Assembly (NCBI GenBank): GCA_021186555.1
Contig: JAJKFL010000005.1
Span: forward strand, 46,371,635-46,435,634
Length of the DNA: 64,000 nucleotides
Direction of reading: 5' to 3'
Source: Reticulitermes speratus
Lineage: Eukaryota; Arthropoda; Insecta; Blattodea; Rhinotermitidae
Shown: piece after piece, positions 13,176-24,325 of the stretch
Layout: the number at the start of each line of letters is the position of its first letter
How positions within the stretch are numbered: position 1 is the stretch's first letter
The notes under the pieces: model-generated
What the model was told of the DNA's origin: nothing
What the model saw: the letters and a program-made list of their open reading frames with translations, nothing else
Database searches by the model: none
Program-made: the position numbers and the translations under genes

Positions 13176-13664
13176 TCAAATTACAAGAGGGTAGAAAGGT
13201 CCAAGGCTATCAAAAATGTACCCCAAAACACATATTCATGAAAGCCAAATTTGAATTTTTTACCCATACTAAAGCAAAACACAGCATGGGTAAAAATTTG
13301 TCTTTCTGTTTCATAGAACAATATTTGAAATATCACTGACATGACTTTCCATTTTGTCTTAACTTCACATAAAATAACTCCAGCTCAATTTCATATACCA
13401 TTTTTACATACGTGTATTAGTTGTTTCCTATGTAAGATTATTACTTATAAAACCTATGAAGTGAAAGCTCACAATCTGCATCAGCTCAGAACAATTACTG
13501 GTGAAGAAACATATATTTTCACCCACAACCTGACAACACAGACACCATGAGCAGCACCAGAAATGGCTGCTGTGGTTAGCAGAATGCCCAACTGTTTGTG
13601 TGTAACTTTGTAACTGTACATATAGCATGCACGGCACATAAATGCAACCAAAATGAATGAGAAC

Positions 13665-13685
13665 AAACAAACAAACAAACAAACA
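13665..13685 (+). repeat. (AAAC)n microsatellite
   Basis: Five AAAC units in AACAAACAAACAAACAAACA. Confidence 0.9.
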
Positions 13686-13932
13686 GTCTTGTCAACAGAT
13701 CTTGGCTATTATTGGTGCTGACTGCTCCATGCAAAAACAGAGGCTGAGGGTGTCATTATGTCCAAAATCTTAAATATGTTACCTGTCCCTGTCTTTTTTT
13801 TTTTAAAAGAACATCCTGGCACTGAAAATTTCAATGTTATCTTATTTAAATAAATATAGTTTACTTTAATCATAACACAAGATACAAAATGCATATAAAG
13901 TGGGGAAGACTATTGGACAGTTCCCCCCCCCT

Positions 13933-13936
13933 CGCG

Positions 13937-13968
<32 letters not shown>
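13933..13968 (+). repeat. (CA)n microsatellite
   Basis: CGCGCACGCACACACACACA continuing as CA repeats. It is preceded by a C run. Confidence 0.92.
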
Positions 13969-13969
<1 letters not shown>

Positions 13970-14038
13970 TGAACTGATTAAACATAAAAAGATGAGCAAA
14001 AGAATCAAAAGTATTTATTTGTAATGTACTTAATATCA

Positions 14039-14471
14039 CTGTCGCCCTCGGTGGACTAGTGGTTAGTGTGCTCGCCACTGGACCGAAGGTTTGCGGGTTC
14101 GATCCCGACTGAGGGCGATGGATTTTTAAGGGTGATAAAAATCCGGAGCACCACTTCCTTCTGAGGAGAAGTAAAGCCGTCGGTCCCATGTCGTAGATTT
14201 ACGGCATGTAAAAGAACCTTAGGGCATGAATACAACCAGTAATGTCCGTAAAATTCAAAATTCAAGCGGCCATTTCTCACCCAAGTCTCCTGACTGCCTG
14301 CCAGATGGATTGCCATCAGGATTGAGCAATAACTTGTGCGGTCAGTGAGCCGGTCACTCACTACAGAATGCACACTTACCGACTAGGAAAACCTTTGGGA
14401 TGAAAATCCCAAAAAAAAGAGAAGGAGGCTTTGGCCCACCTCGGGCTGTAACGCCATGGAAGAAGAAGAAG
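14039..14471 (+). mobile_element. tRNA-derived SINE with intact target-site duplication
   Basis: The 11-bp duplication ACTTAATATCA flanks it at 14028-14038 and 14472-14482. The head has paired acceptor-like ends, TCGCCCTC (14042) and GAGGGCGA (14111), an A box GGTGGACTAGTGGTTAG and a B box GGGTTCGATCCC. The body runs through CCCATGTCGTAGATTTACGG to CACCTCGGGCTGTAACGCCA and a (GAA)n tail. Clear ends and boxes suggest a recent insertion. It is not a functional tRNA, since the anticodon arm does not pair well. Confidence 0.88.
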
Positions 14472-14509
14472 ACTTAATATCATTACTTAGACTATATAGC
14501 ACGAATACT

Positions 14510-14720
14510 TAGTGAATAATGAACTGAAAGGATATGGAAGGAAGTGGTCATGACTAACTTCAGGTACTATAACAGTATTTGTCTGGAGGGACAAAGGAAA
14601 ACCATACAAAACCTCAGCCTTGAAACAGACACTTCCCGACTTATGCAAGTAGGTCCTGCACAAGTCAGAATTCAGTACACGTGGTCAACAATGGAGACCA
14701 GCTGAAACCTGTACTCCACC
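14510..14720 (+). repeat. Dispersed arthropod repeat R, copy 2
   Basis: AATGAACTGAAAGGATATGG, AAGGAAGTGGTCATGACTAA, GTCTGGAGGGACAAAGGAAA and CAAAACCTCAGCCTTG. The order is shared with the copy at 60175. It lies directly after the SINE at 14039-14471. Confidence 0.6.
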
Positions 14721-15054
14721 ACACTGGAACCTGATCAACAGCAGCATGACCACCCCTCTGTCTGTGCTATCATCATCACCCAGCAGTTCGCTTCTGCCAT
14801 CTTCATCTCACTGTGCTCTCATTATCGCAAGGAAAGATTTGGAGCGCATTTCATAAAGGCGGGTCTTTAAATTTTCTTACTTTTTTTAAAATTCCTTAAG
14901 TCTGAAAGTGTGTACCTTGAAAATGCATAAATCATGGAGTATCTGTAGTCCCTGAACTGACAAATGAATCCAGGACATACCAAATATGAAGCAGGAGTGC
15001 TAATCATTTGACTGTAATGTTTGGTTAGAGTGAAATGGGAAGTTCATGTTACAA

Positions 15055-15120
15055 AATGTGATAGAGCAAGCTGGGAGTGGAGGTAAAACTCCACAAATTC
15101 TAGAACTCGGGTGGGTAGGT
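15055..15120 (-). mobile_element. Family A SINE, short minus fragment
   Basis: GGGAGTGGAGGTAAAACTCC and ACTCGGGTGGGTAGGTGAG are complements of the family A 3' part. Confidence 0.4.
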
Positions 15121-15484
15121 GAGCTGTAGCTGTGATCATTTCTGAGACAGAGAGAAAGGAGTTTGGTACACATTATACAGAGGGTTTTGAGTCTCCGATA
15201 TGAATAAAAACGAATCAAATGAATGAATGAATGAAAGTATGTGGCTGCAAATGAAGTAGTTACCACAGTGAAAGAAATCAGTCCCCACGTGTTCCAAGTT
15301 TGTCACATATATATAATCTCAAAATTTCATGCTGCAGCCATAATGTATAAATAAATGTTTCAAAGAAATTCTGTCTCCATGTCTGGCTCAAAGTATTCGC
15401 CACTCTACGTAAAGCTTCAGCTTGCTGCCCCCTCCTTTCTCTCATGATGAAGCTAATCTCCCAGGCCTGCACACTTGCAATATA

Positions 15485-15485
15485 A

Positions 15486-15528
<43 letters not shown>
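15485..15528 (+). repeat. (AAT)n microsatellite
   Basis: About 14 units of AAT/ATA in an AT-rich setting. Confidence 0.95.
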
Positions 15529-15529
<1 letters not shown>

Positions 15530-15900
15530 GAGCAACAACAACAATAAAAATAATTTATTGTCAGTTTTTTGAAGTGAAGTCATCAAAATACTTTATTCCT
15601 TCTTCCTGCTTTTTCCCAAAAATTGTGCTGCCCTAGGCAACCATCAATTTTGTACAGTGGTCAGCTAGCCAGCCATGTATATCTCCATACAAAATAAAAA
15701 AAAAAACCTAGCTCCAATTCTTCATCAGTTATCTCCATAAAATCAAAACCTGAGTACAGTTTTAAAGTGGTCACAATGTTGCTTACATTACATATAAAAA
15801 TTAGCTTTGCAAAATTACATACTTTTTGAAGATCTTTTACCACATCAAATTTCAGTAAGCCTTATTTATGTTGGAATTATTCAAGGTACACAATCAGATG

Positions 15901-16203
15901 GGGGCGTGCGGTGGTGTAGTTGGTTGAGGCACTACGCTACAAACCGGAACGTCGTGGGTTCGATTCCGATGGTGTCACCGGAATTTTTCATTGACATAAT
16001 CGTTTCGGTCGCACTATGGCCCTGGGGTCGACTTAGCCTCTAAAAGAAATGAGTACCAGGAATCTTTCCTGGGGGGTAAAGGCGGCCGGTGCGTAGGGCT
16101 GACACCCTTACCACCTTCATGTGCCGATTGTCAAAAAACCTGGGAGCCTCGACCTCCTGGAGCCCTAAGGGCCTGCCAAGGACTGTATGGGACCACTTTA
16201 CCT
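15901..16203 (+). mobile_element. tRNA-derived SINE with 14-bp target-site duplication
   Basis: TACACAATCAGATG occurs at 15887-15900 and 16204-16217. The head has GGTGGTGTAGTTGGTTGAGG (A box) and GTGGGTTCGATTCC (B box). The body includes TGGCCCTGGGGTCGACTTAG and TTTCCTGGGGGGTAAAGGCG. One frame reads GVRWCSWLRHYATNRNVVGS, a phrase common in insect repeat translations. It shares the GGTAC(C)..TCTTTCCTGGGGG block with the family A copy at 62905. Confidence 0.9.
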
Positions 16204-17274
16204 TACACAATCAGATGATACAAAGTTGATTTGTAGTGGCATGACATATGTATGAAGTTTCATGAAAGTCTGTTATTTCGTTTGCTCTTATGAGCAGACA
16301 AATGGACACAGTATCACAAACCTAAGCTTTACTTATAAAATACTGATAGCAAGCTAAATACTGTCCCTTTATGTGAGACATATTGTTCATAGCCAGAGAA
16401 AAGGGCAAATCATCATTTATGATTAACACATTCATTTGCATTATTTGTTTATGTATGGTTTATTTTATGGCACTGTGAGTGGCTCAGACCATATACACTG
16501 ACAGTATGATGTGTTAATAATGAATTCAAATGGATGTGTAAGGAAAGGTTCATAGACTAGTATGAGGTAAACTTCACTTTATATGAGGTAATACACCCAC
16601 ACCTGTATGAATATGAAGCAGAAGTGCTGAAACCTGAACCATGATGTTCAGTTCATCCATTTACAATAGCCAAGGTCTATTACACACTAAAAACTGCAAG
16701 ATTAGTCACATGTTTGTATGGGGAAAATTCTACAAAACACACAGACATAACACGAGTACTTGAAATAAATATGCACAGGCTGCTAGGCACCAAATTATTG
16801 AGCAAAGTGCTGAAAGCCAAATCTTTACAATGGAAAAATTTCAGATCTCTTGACAATCCATTTGGCTACGTAATTCACAACATACAATGTTGGTCAGAGT
16901 CTACAAAGGGATGGTCACACTAAGACAGGGTGGAGGTGGAATGCCAAATCTATTAGGTCCAACACATTATTCAGAGCCCCAAGCCAATGATGAGGAGTGG
17001 TTATTTTGGCTACATATAATTCTACAGATAATATCCGCGTCCTGTATGGAGACTGGAGATGAAAACAGTTTCAGGTTTATGTCCTGACAGATGCTACAGA
17101 GGAACTAAGAATTGTACAATGAAACTTAAATGTAAGAATTCTGGGAATGGTATATGCTCATGGTTGTGACTGAAATTTTGGACAGTTCAGTCATGACTAT
17201 GAACAGGGCGAGTATTGGTAAATGCCATTAAGATTGAACCAAGATTTGAGGTTGTCATACTGCTGAATAGTAAT

Positions 17275-17360
17275 GAATGTCTTCTAGGATATGATACAAT
17301 TTGGTTGCTAATAACTACCAATGTCTGGTGAACTTGCTGCCTCCACTTCGGGGTGGAACA
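17275..17360. mobile_element. Foldback MITE family 1, left-arm fragment
   Basis: GTCTTCTAGGATATGATACA and ACTTGCTGCCTCCACTTCGG match the left arm only. The right arm was not found. Confidence 0.45.
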
Positions 17361-18254
17361 GTGACCTGAACTGCAATAAAATAGCACATGATGTGGGGGA
17401 GAGAAAACTGGGACCAGACCTTTGTGTGAACCAATGGGAATCAGTGGTCCTTTGTAGTGCCAGTTTCCCTTTCCTACCTCACCTACCACTTTTCTCTGCA
17501 CAGCTCACTTTTATAACTTGGACACATTTGCTACAAAAGAGATTTATTCACTCTGGAAGTTACAGTGCTATCTAGTGGCAAAGGGATCATTCCTACACAC
17601 TATAAACAAACCTGCCTTGTGGTGACTTTCTATGGGAACATCAAATAATTTTATGACATTATGGAACTCACCTGTTGCCTCTTTGCTTTAAATTATCTCT
17701 ACTAACTATGCCCTTCACTTTGCCATTATTTATGTGAAATAATCTCTTATAATTTTACAGCTAGAATAGAAGGTTCTGTCACTTCCTTTTCTCAGAGTCA
17801 CATAACTTTATCTTCAAATGTATGACTTCCATTCCAAATTAACTTTTCAAAATTAGCAGGTGTCACCAACACAACTTTTAAGCAACCAAATCCCAGAAAA
17901 ATGCTACAATAAAAATTTATAATACCCCAGCTACACCATCATAGTTATACCAACATTTTTATAGGAGTGAAGGCAAAGCCCAGAATTACAGCTGGTGAAA
18001 TACAATGCATGTGACAAACAGCAGAACGCACTTGGAAGGACCACACAAGAAATGAGGCCATATTAAAAGTATTAAAACACACAAGCCACACTGGACAAAA
18101 TTTAGAAATTTAAAATGCATCAGATTCAACATATTGACAGAATTATGAATCACATGCATGAAAAAACTAAACAGTATTTCTCAAGAGACTACTGAATGAA
18201 TGAAAGAAACCAGGACATTTGAAGGGTGTAGAAGTTAATTACTGTCAAGGATAA

Positions 18255-18445
18255 AGGACATGGTCTCTGGGATATGATGCTGCAGATTTTAATAAATAGA
18301 AACCAACACAGCCTCTACCTGAAGATGGAAGCAGTAAGTTCCTCTGCAATGTTGGTACCCATCTAACAAATTACATGACATTACACCCCAAAAGACCATA
18401 ATCTTGATGCTGACCACCATGAGAACCTCAAACTCACACAATATC
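18255..18445. mobile_element. Foldback MITE family 1 copy
   Basis: CTGGGATATGATGCTGCAGA on the left, and GAAGATGGAAGCAGTAAGTT, CCATAATCTTGATGCTGACC and ATGAGAACCTCAAACTCACA on the right, show the full right end of family 1. Confidence 0.65.
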
Positions 18446-18459
18446 AAAGATCATTATGT

Positions 18460-18530
18460 TGGTGAACTGGAAAGGATGGTGAAGGAAGTGGTTGTAGTCT
18501 ATTTCAATATAATAACCAGAAATTCAAATA
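18460..18530 (+). repeat. Dispersed arthropod repeat R, 5' fragment
   Basis: GGTGAACTGGAAAGGATGGT and GAAGGAAGTGGTTGTAGTCT match the start of repeat R. It abuts the MITE ending near 18445, as copy 1 sits next to the MITE at 823. Confidence 0.5.
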
Positions 18531-18679
18531 AAAAGACAGAAAAAATACAAGATTCCCTGGTCAGGTATGTTAGCACTGAGCAAACTTGCTCAGTCAAACA
18601 AAACTAAATGACAAAACTCATAAATTGAAAGGAATATGATTCTGCTTAAAGATATGTCACCTCATGCAAATTATCACAG

Positions 18680-18960
18680 GCTGAAGATTAGAGCCTTCTG
18701 GTGTATGACGCCATATTAATCATTAATTTTCTACCAGCATTTCAGAGAATCGTGCTACCTCAATCTTCAGGGTAGTCAAAGAAGAATAAGTTGCTGGAAT
18801 AATGCAACCAATTCTACCAGCAACTTATTCTTGTTTGACTACCCTGAAGATGGAGGTACAAGCTAATCCGAAATGTGGTTAACAAATTACCAATCAACAG
18901 TGTCATCCCAGTAGAATGCAACTGTCATCAATAATATTGTGAAAACCTCAGATCACACAT
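18680..18960. mobile_element. Foldback MITE with 34-bp near-perfect hairpin core
   Basis: Bases 18764-18797 and 18817-18850 are inverted copies differing at one base, separated by 19 bases. The stem begins TCTTCAGGGTAGTCAAA and ends TTGCTGG. The flanks CTACCAGCATTTCAGAGAAT and AATGTGGTTAACAAATTACC are the arms of family 1. Confidence 0.75.
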
Positions 18961-19379
18961 TATTAATTGTTGTCTAAATACATGATACAAACCACTCAAA
19001 GGGATTAATCCTACAGACTTAGCACATAACACTGCTATAATTCTGTATATTCATGTCATTTGTCCAACACACCTCTTCTTAAGGGTGATTTGGTAATCTG
19101 GATAAAGCCACTACAAATACAGCAAGCGTCTGAAAGCATGGCCAGCAATAGTAGCACAATCTAAGTGTAAAATGCAGAACAGATAAAGTATGGCTTTGTA
19201 AGAGATGACTAACCACATTTCATAGACAATGTTAATCAATAATGGATTAAAAGGAATGATTTATGATTGATAAAAAGAAACCTGAAAAATGCTGCTGTAA
19301 GTGTTAGACACAAAACAATATAATTACATTAAATATTTCATATGCCTAAGTAATGTTCTACAGAGGATTCCATTCATTG

Positions 19380-19554
19380 GGATATGATGCTGCATCAGTG
19401 GGTAATTGGATCCTGATATTTTGAGGTAACATAATGTCCTCATCCTCAGGATTGATAGGTCCTAGACCTAAGACTTATCAACAATTAAAACTGAGGATAC
19501 TACATTACCTCGGAACACTGAGATCCAATTACCCACTGATGCAGCATCATATCC
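19380..19554. mobile_element. Foldback MITE with 33-bp perfect TIRs
   Basis: Bases 19380-19412 and 19522-19554 are perfect inverted repeats (beginning GGATATGATGCTGCATCAGT). Inside, GAGGTAAC and CCTCATCCTCAG are again mirrored, so nearly all 175 bp folds on itself. There is no open frame. The ends resemble the GGGATATGATGCTG end of family 1. Confidence 0.85.
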
Positions 19555-22201
19555 AGAAGAACAGAACCCTCAACCACAATGCTGTGAAAAGTCATTCTTA
19601 ATTGATTTAAAAGAAACAAATTCTGAAGATAAACGACATAAATATATGGTAGACCTTCCATAATATTAGAAGTAAATAACAGTGGAAGGATATTAAGCCC
19701 TTTTATGAGTTTATTATTTATGTGGTGTCAATCCTAACACATTAGCCATTTCCACATCATTAAAAAAATGACAGCACCCTTTCTCAATAGATTTGGTAAT
19801 ACACCATGACAGGTAATTCTATGAGATATTGAGAGAATACAATAGCTTTATGGTATTATTGGGGGACTTTAAAATGTCACATAGCAAAAGTGCAAACATT
19901 CATTACATAAAGCCCAGTTTCAGGCTCTTGTGGACACGGTAATCAACCCTCATGCTTCACATGAGGCAGAAAATTTTTGACTAACATATCATAAAGGACA
20001 TTCTCCATGGAGTTAGTTGATTAGATAGGATACTTATACAACTTGTAGTGTACGCTTTTTGTACTCACAACGAACTGAGGCAGACAAGAAGAAGAAAGAA
20101 CACCAAATATTATTTAAAGAAGACTCTGATTGATCGTGTCTGAAAGCTACAAGAGTACCCATCAAAAGACTACATTAAACTGCCACTCACAATGAAGATA
20201 CAGGAATAATACCATATAGATATAAATATATCCATGCTTTTAGAAACTTGTATCAATTAGCAAGGTACGAAATCTACTACTCACTACAACACAGTTACAA
20301 TAAAAACATCATAAAATGTAACAAATTTTACGATTCGAATGATATTTTACTATTTCCATGCTAATGAAACAATGAAGCCAATAAGGTAGATTCTGCTAGC
20401 TCTGCTGTGAACATATATCGCTTATATTCTGAGGCTAGTTTTCTACTGCATGTAATTCATATACACGTTTAAAGATGGCACTACCTTGTTACATATTTTT
20501 ATACACCATTTGCTCGGCAATGAAACCTCTGTGCATTATTAAATTCTTTCTGAAGCAGCCTTTAGCAGTTACAGGATTAAATTCAGGCTGTATTTGCTTT
20601 GTAACAATTTTTTATTTGTTTCTCTAGTCAAATACCTGATAGCAAATAATGAAACCAGATTCCGGAAGTAATAATGTTTTAAAGTCATATTATTGTAACT
20701 GTGTTTGGGAAGGGAGGGCCAAGCCTGTATAACTATTAGCTGGATAAATGCTGGAAGACTGGAAACACCTCCACACCTGGCAATAGGAACGTTCTGTGTG
20801 GTCATAAAAGGTTTCAACATAAAATAATGACTGTTTTATTAGTTTAAATGTGTGTGTACATATATGCCTTGATAACAGGTTGAAGGTGAAGCACACTGTG
20901 AACACTGTAAATAACAAATTAATGAAAGGTTTTGAGTTACTGAAATATTTCTTTGATAGAGGCTTTGGGTAATGCATTTATCTGCAATGTAGTAATTTAT
21001 AAATACTTATTAAAGACTGAATATCTATCCTGCAAATTAAAATAACATATTAAAAGTCTTCAGCCTTTTTTTACACCACTTTAAATCTTTAATTTCAATA
21101 TTTCTTTTCATTTGATTCCGTCTGACAACTAACACCAAACTCCTTCACCCAGAACCAAGCGAAGTGCCAGATCAATCATGAAGCTCCAAATGAAGATGGA
21201 GTATATGGTAACGTACCGGCTGAGAGGGTCAATCACGAATCTCACGGATCATGACAGAAAATAACAGAGCAATGGTGGGGGCATAGAAAGCACAGAGAAA
21301 AACTTACACCTGGGTCAAATTTCCTCCATAGATCCCACATATATTGTCCTGGACTGAACCTAGGCCTCTAGGAAAGCTAATATGGCCCCAGTCTGGTAAC
21401 TGGTTTGAATTACTACACAAATCTTTATAAATTCGAAGAATAGCTTAAAGTCTTTCTGTATTGAACTTAATATGAAGATGTAAAGCAGAAACATCTTGTG
21501 ATCAAATTTTATTTTCCTGATAATAACAGAATCACCTTGGTATTTTTTAAGACAGGAATTCATAAACACTACAGTCTGTTCATCCACACTGACATGAATT
21601 TCATTGTGAATATAATGAAAATCTTACCTTTTATCATCATAAAATATGGAGTATACTGAAGACATTTCATACTTATAACTGAGATAATCTATTTTCCAAG
21701 TTCTATGTGCTGAAAAGAATCTAATCTGATACAAGCTTTGAGAAACATAATTTTCTCACCTTTTCTTTAGAGCAATAAACCATTTGTCACATCTTTTAAT
21801 TAAAAACACCTAGCCAATACATCATGGCATCTCTAAACAATGTCAAAATCTCCACAGAACATTATAATTGCTGCTTTAACTGCTTACAAAAAATAAAGAA
21901 GATTGCATATTTTAAGACACCATCTGGCTGACTTTGGCGACAACTCAGTATGGTTACTTTTGAACTCTGACCATAATATATGCGTTGCCAGATAGCCATA
22001 GATTTTGTCTTCATTGGAAATAGTGGACAGAAATAAACTGAGGGAAGATTCAACCTACAGTTCAGGTTACTGAAGTGAAACAGACCAACAGTGAGGGTAT
22101 TTCCAGTGCAGCATGCTTATGAGCAGGCAGGGTAAAAGTAGTCAGCTGTATCGAGGTGAGGGGAAGTGTTGTATGAAGAAGTGAAGAATGTGTTGGCTTA
22201 C

Positions 22202-22412
22202 TCTGAGACTAGCACGTCGGCGTTCCTTCTCTTGCTCGTTTCCTGCGAGTTGTTGTACGGGGGCCGCCGCCTGCATCATGGCGCCGCCCTCCCCGGCCAA
22301 ACCGCCCGCATAAGAGCGAGAGAAGCTCCGACCCAGACTTCCCCCACCAACCAACTTCTCTGCGCGCCTACGTTCAGCCCGGCTTATGCGCACAAAGTGC
22401 TCAAAGGAGGCT
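22202..22412 (-). CDS. KAZN: Kazrin C-terminal tail exon, CpG-rich
   Basis: This exon is 211 bp, entering in phase 2 and leaving in phase 0. It has a textbook acceptor (TTTCTTCTGTATGTCTCATGCAG in two parts, pyrimidine-rich) and donor CAGA|GTAAGC. Joined to the SAM3 exon it reads LPAR, ASFEHFVRISRAERRRAEKL, GGGSLGRSFSRSYAGGLAG, MMQAAAPVQQLAGNEQEK and ERRRASLR. The CpG-rich content stands out sharply from the AT-rich surroundings, as expected of a conserved or recently unmethylated exon. The basic RAERRR and ERRRAS patches (the latter a PKA-type site, RRxS) recall the basic, disordered C-terminal tail of long vertebrate kazrin (REAERFGTPPGRASS), although identity is low. Two in-frame Met codons in a good Kozak context (GGCGCCATG) made me consider a first exon; the acceptor and phase fit favour an internal exon. 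Confidence 0.72.
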
Positions 22413-23135
22413 CTGCATGAGACATACAGAAGAAACGAAATAATAGAACAAAAATGAAAGAAGCCAGAACTGAGGGAAATACCATTGCAAGTAAACATTT
22501 CAGCATGTAATTGTATTCAGATTTAACTCATTCCCACATGCAGGGCTCAAAATCTAAAAACAGGAAATATGTTTATTGTTGTAGAAAGGTATGTACATGA
22601 ATTCTCATCACAGATGCATTGCTTCTTTTGGTAAATCTCTTCTAAATATGACACAGCATAAGTGTCTCACCTCCTGTCTGTTATTGCAAGGAAAATTAAA
22701 CTTCATGAGGTAAAAATATTATCAAAATGGTCATATAATATAGTGCCACCAAAATTAGCAGCATAAATAAATGATGGAGAAAGACACATTCTGGTCCTCA
22801 GATTTTTTTTCGGATAGTACGTGTGTAAAAATTGTACAAGTCAAATTATTTATTTTATTGGTGCCTACAAATTTTCTTTGAAAACTCCTTCAAAGTTCTG
22901 GATATTTAAAGAGATGCTTGAAAGAATACTTTTGGGTTCAAATAAAGTGGTTTCCTATACTACTGACAAAAAAACTGTGTTTGGATAATATATTTTAGAA
23001 AAGACTACCTACCACAATTAAAATAACCAAAATCCACTGAAATAGACGCAGCTATTTACATGGACATATAGCCAGGTGGACTGACAGAGGCTGCATCAGA
23101 ACTGAAGGGCTTGGTATAATAGTAATGTAGCTGTA

Positions 23136-23181
23136 TTTTTATAAACTTGTGGAAAACATTTTTATAAACTTGTGGAAAACA
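23136..23181 (+). repeat. Perfect 23-bp tandem duplication
   Basis: Two exact copies of a 23-base unit (TTTTTATAAACTTGTGG then AAAACA) lie head to tail. No function is apparent. Confidence 0.9.
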
Positions 23182-23894
23182 TGTAACAACTGACAAATTT
23201 AAGCAAATTTGTCCTGAAAACTACATTCAGGGTATTACAGATGACTACTTTCACATTACTGTTGTATGAGTGTCCAATATGTTTTGATAAATACATGTGA
23301 AAACACACGTTTCCTTCGTTTTTGAGCAACATTATTTTTTACCCATATCCTTCAATTATATGTGATGAGAACAGAGAAACTATTTATAGGACCAGAGGTC
23401 AGAGAACTGAGATATCCTATGCATTCCTACAATGCAGTGCATCACGTCTGGTGATCTTTACATTTCAAAACATTTATACCTTTATAGCGTGCCTACTTTG
23501 ACTGTGTTAGTGTATCAGACAGGCAAGACCATACACTTTCCTTTCACTGTCATGTAAATCAAAGAATTATTTAGTTATCTAAACATATTTTGACTAACAG
23601 ATGGCAATTTGTGTACCCAAGACTAACCTCCAGAGGTCCCCATAGTGTAATAAGGTGCAGAGATGTCAGCATAACCAGAAGAAAAATGTCCCCATGGGGC
23701 AATGTCAAAATTTTGAGCCCTGTTTGTGTTTAATATCTTCGTAACTTATAAACAACATTTTGCAGAGACCCTCTGATGCAACATCTGAATAAGCATTACT
23801 TTAAGCAAACACTATATAGCACACCATTTTCCTCAAGATTTTCCAAATTATGGTTAACTTTCTGCAGGATGTAATAAACAAAACATTACTTTCT

Positions 23895-24325
23895 TCTAGG
23901 ATATGATACTGTAGTTTTGTAGCTAGGTACAAACATTTTGGAAGAAATTAATGCCTCCACCTTCTAGGCAGAAAAGTAGGTCACATGGGAAAGCACCTAT
24001 GGAAGGTGAAACAGAAACTGGGGCTGTGCAATGGGCGACAGTGACACTGAAAATGGCAGTTATGTCAGTAGGAGAATATGAGCAAGGATCTGATGAAAAT
24101 GAGGCGAGAAAAATATTTTTGAAGGGAAAAGAGGTGAGAAAAAATTCAGAGGAGGAAATGTAAGGAGGAACTTTAGATGGATCATAGTTCTGACAAGGCA
24201 CCAATTACACTTCCCAGTAGATGGACCCACAGGATACCATGAAAGGACAAAACTACATGGTGTCACATCCCAGAAGACCGCCATTTTCATTTTCACTGCA
24301 GTGAGAACCTCAAATATCACAAGTA
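23895..24325. mobile_element. Foldback MITE family 1, long copy
   Basis: The left arm CTAGGATATGATACTG and GCCTCCACCTTCTAGG meets a right arm with GGTGTCACATCCCAGAAGAC. On the minus strand the right end translates FEVLTAVKMKMAVFWDVTPC, a phrase common in arthropod repeat translations. The middle is about 200 bp of purine-rich sequence not seen in the other copies. Confidence 0.7.

Larger units (their letters stand above)
2227..22201 (-). other. Presumed kazrin 3' intron or flank, about 20 kb, repeat-filled
   Basis: No convincing exon was found here apart from its edges. It holds SINEs, LINE 3' ends, foldback MITEs and microsatellites listed separately. AT-rich unique-looking sequence fills 2230-4590, 6200-7790, 8090-9410, 10000-11220, 16220-17270 and 19600-22190. 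A GC-richer patch at 21130-21260 has stops in all minus frames and may be another repeat. Confidence 0.5.

Noticed and set aside
14042-14118. Functional tRNA at the SINE head
   Set aside because: The acceptor ends pair, but the anticodon arm does not. The head is joined to a SINE body inside a target-site duplication.
13866-14373. Two overlapping minus frames of about 105 codons
   Set aside because: They are the antisense reading of the SINE at 14039-14471 and the neighbouring CA microsatellite.
15278-15586. 102-codon minus frame with a long Leu run
   Set aside because: The Leu run is the translated (AAT)n microsatellite; the rest has no recognisable protein.
20569-20820. 83-codon minus frame with an acceptor-like CACACAG before NVPIARCGG, as a kazrin last exon
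   Set aside because: There is no homology and a late segment of AT-rich filler codons. Phase 0 fits, but one in three would by chance.
21121-21260. GC-richer patch at 21130-21260 as an exon
   Set aside because: Stops occur in every minus frame within a few codons of any acceptor-like site. It looks like a dispersed repeat.
22142-22498. 118-codon minus-strand open frame with a CpG island look, as the first exon and promoter of a separate gene
   Set aside because: A strong pyrimidine-rich acceptor at 22413, a donor at 22201, and a phase match with the kazrin SAM3 exon favour an internal kazrin exon. The start-codon alternative is kept only as a possibility in the findings.
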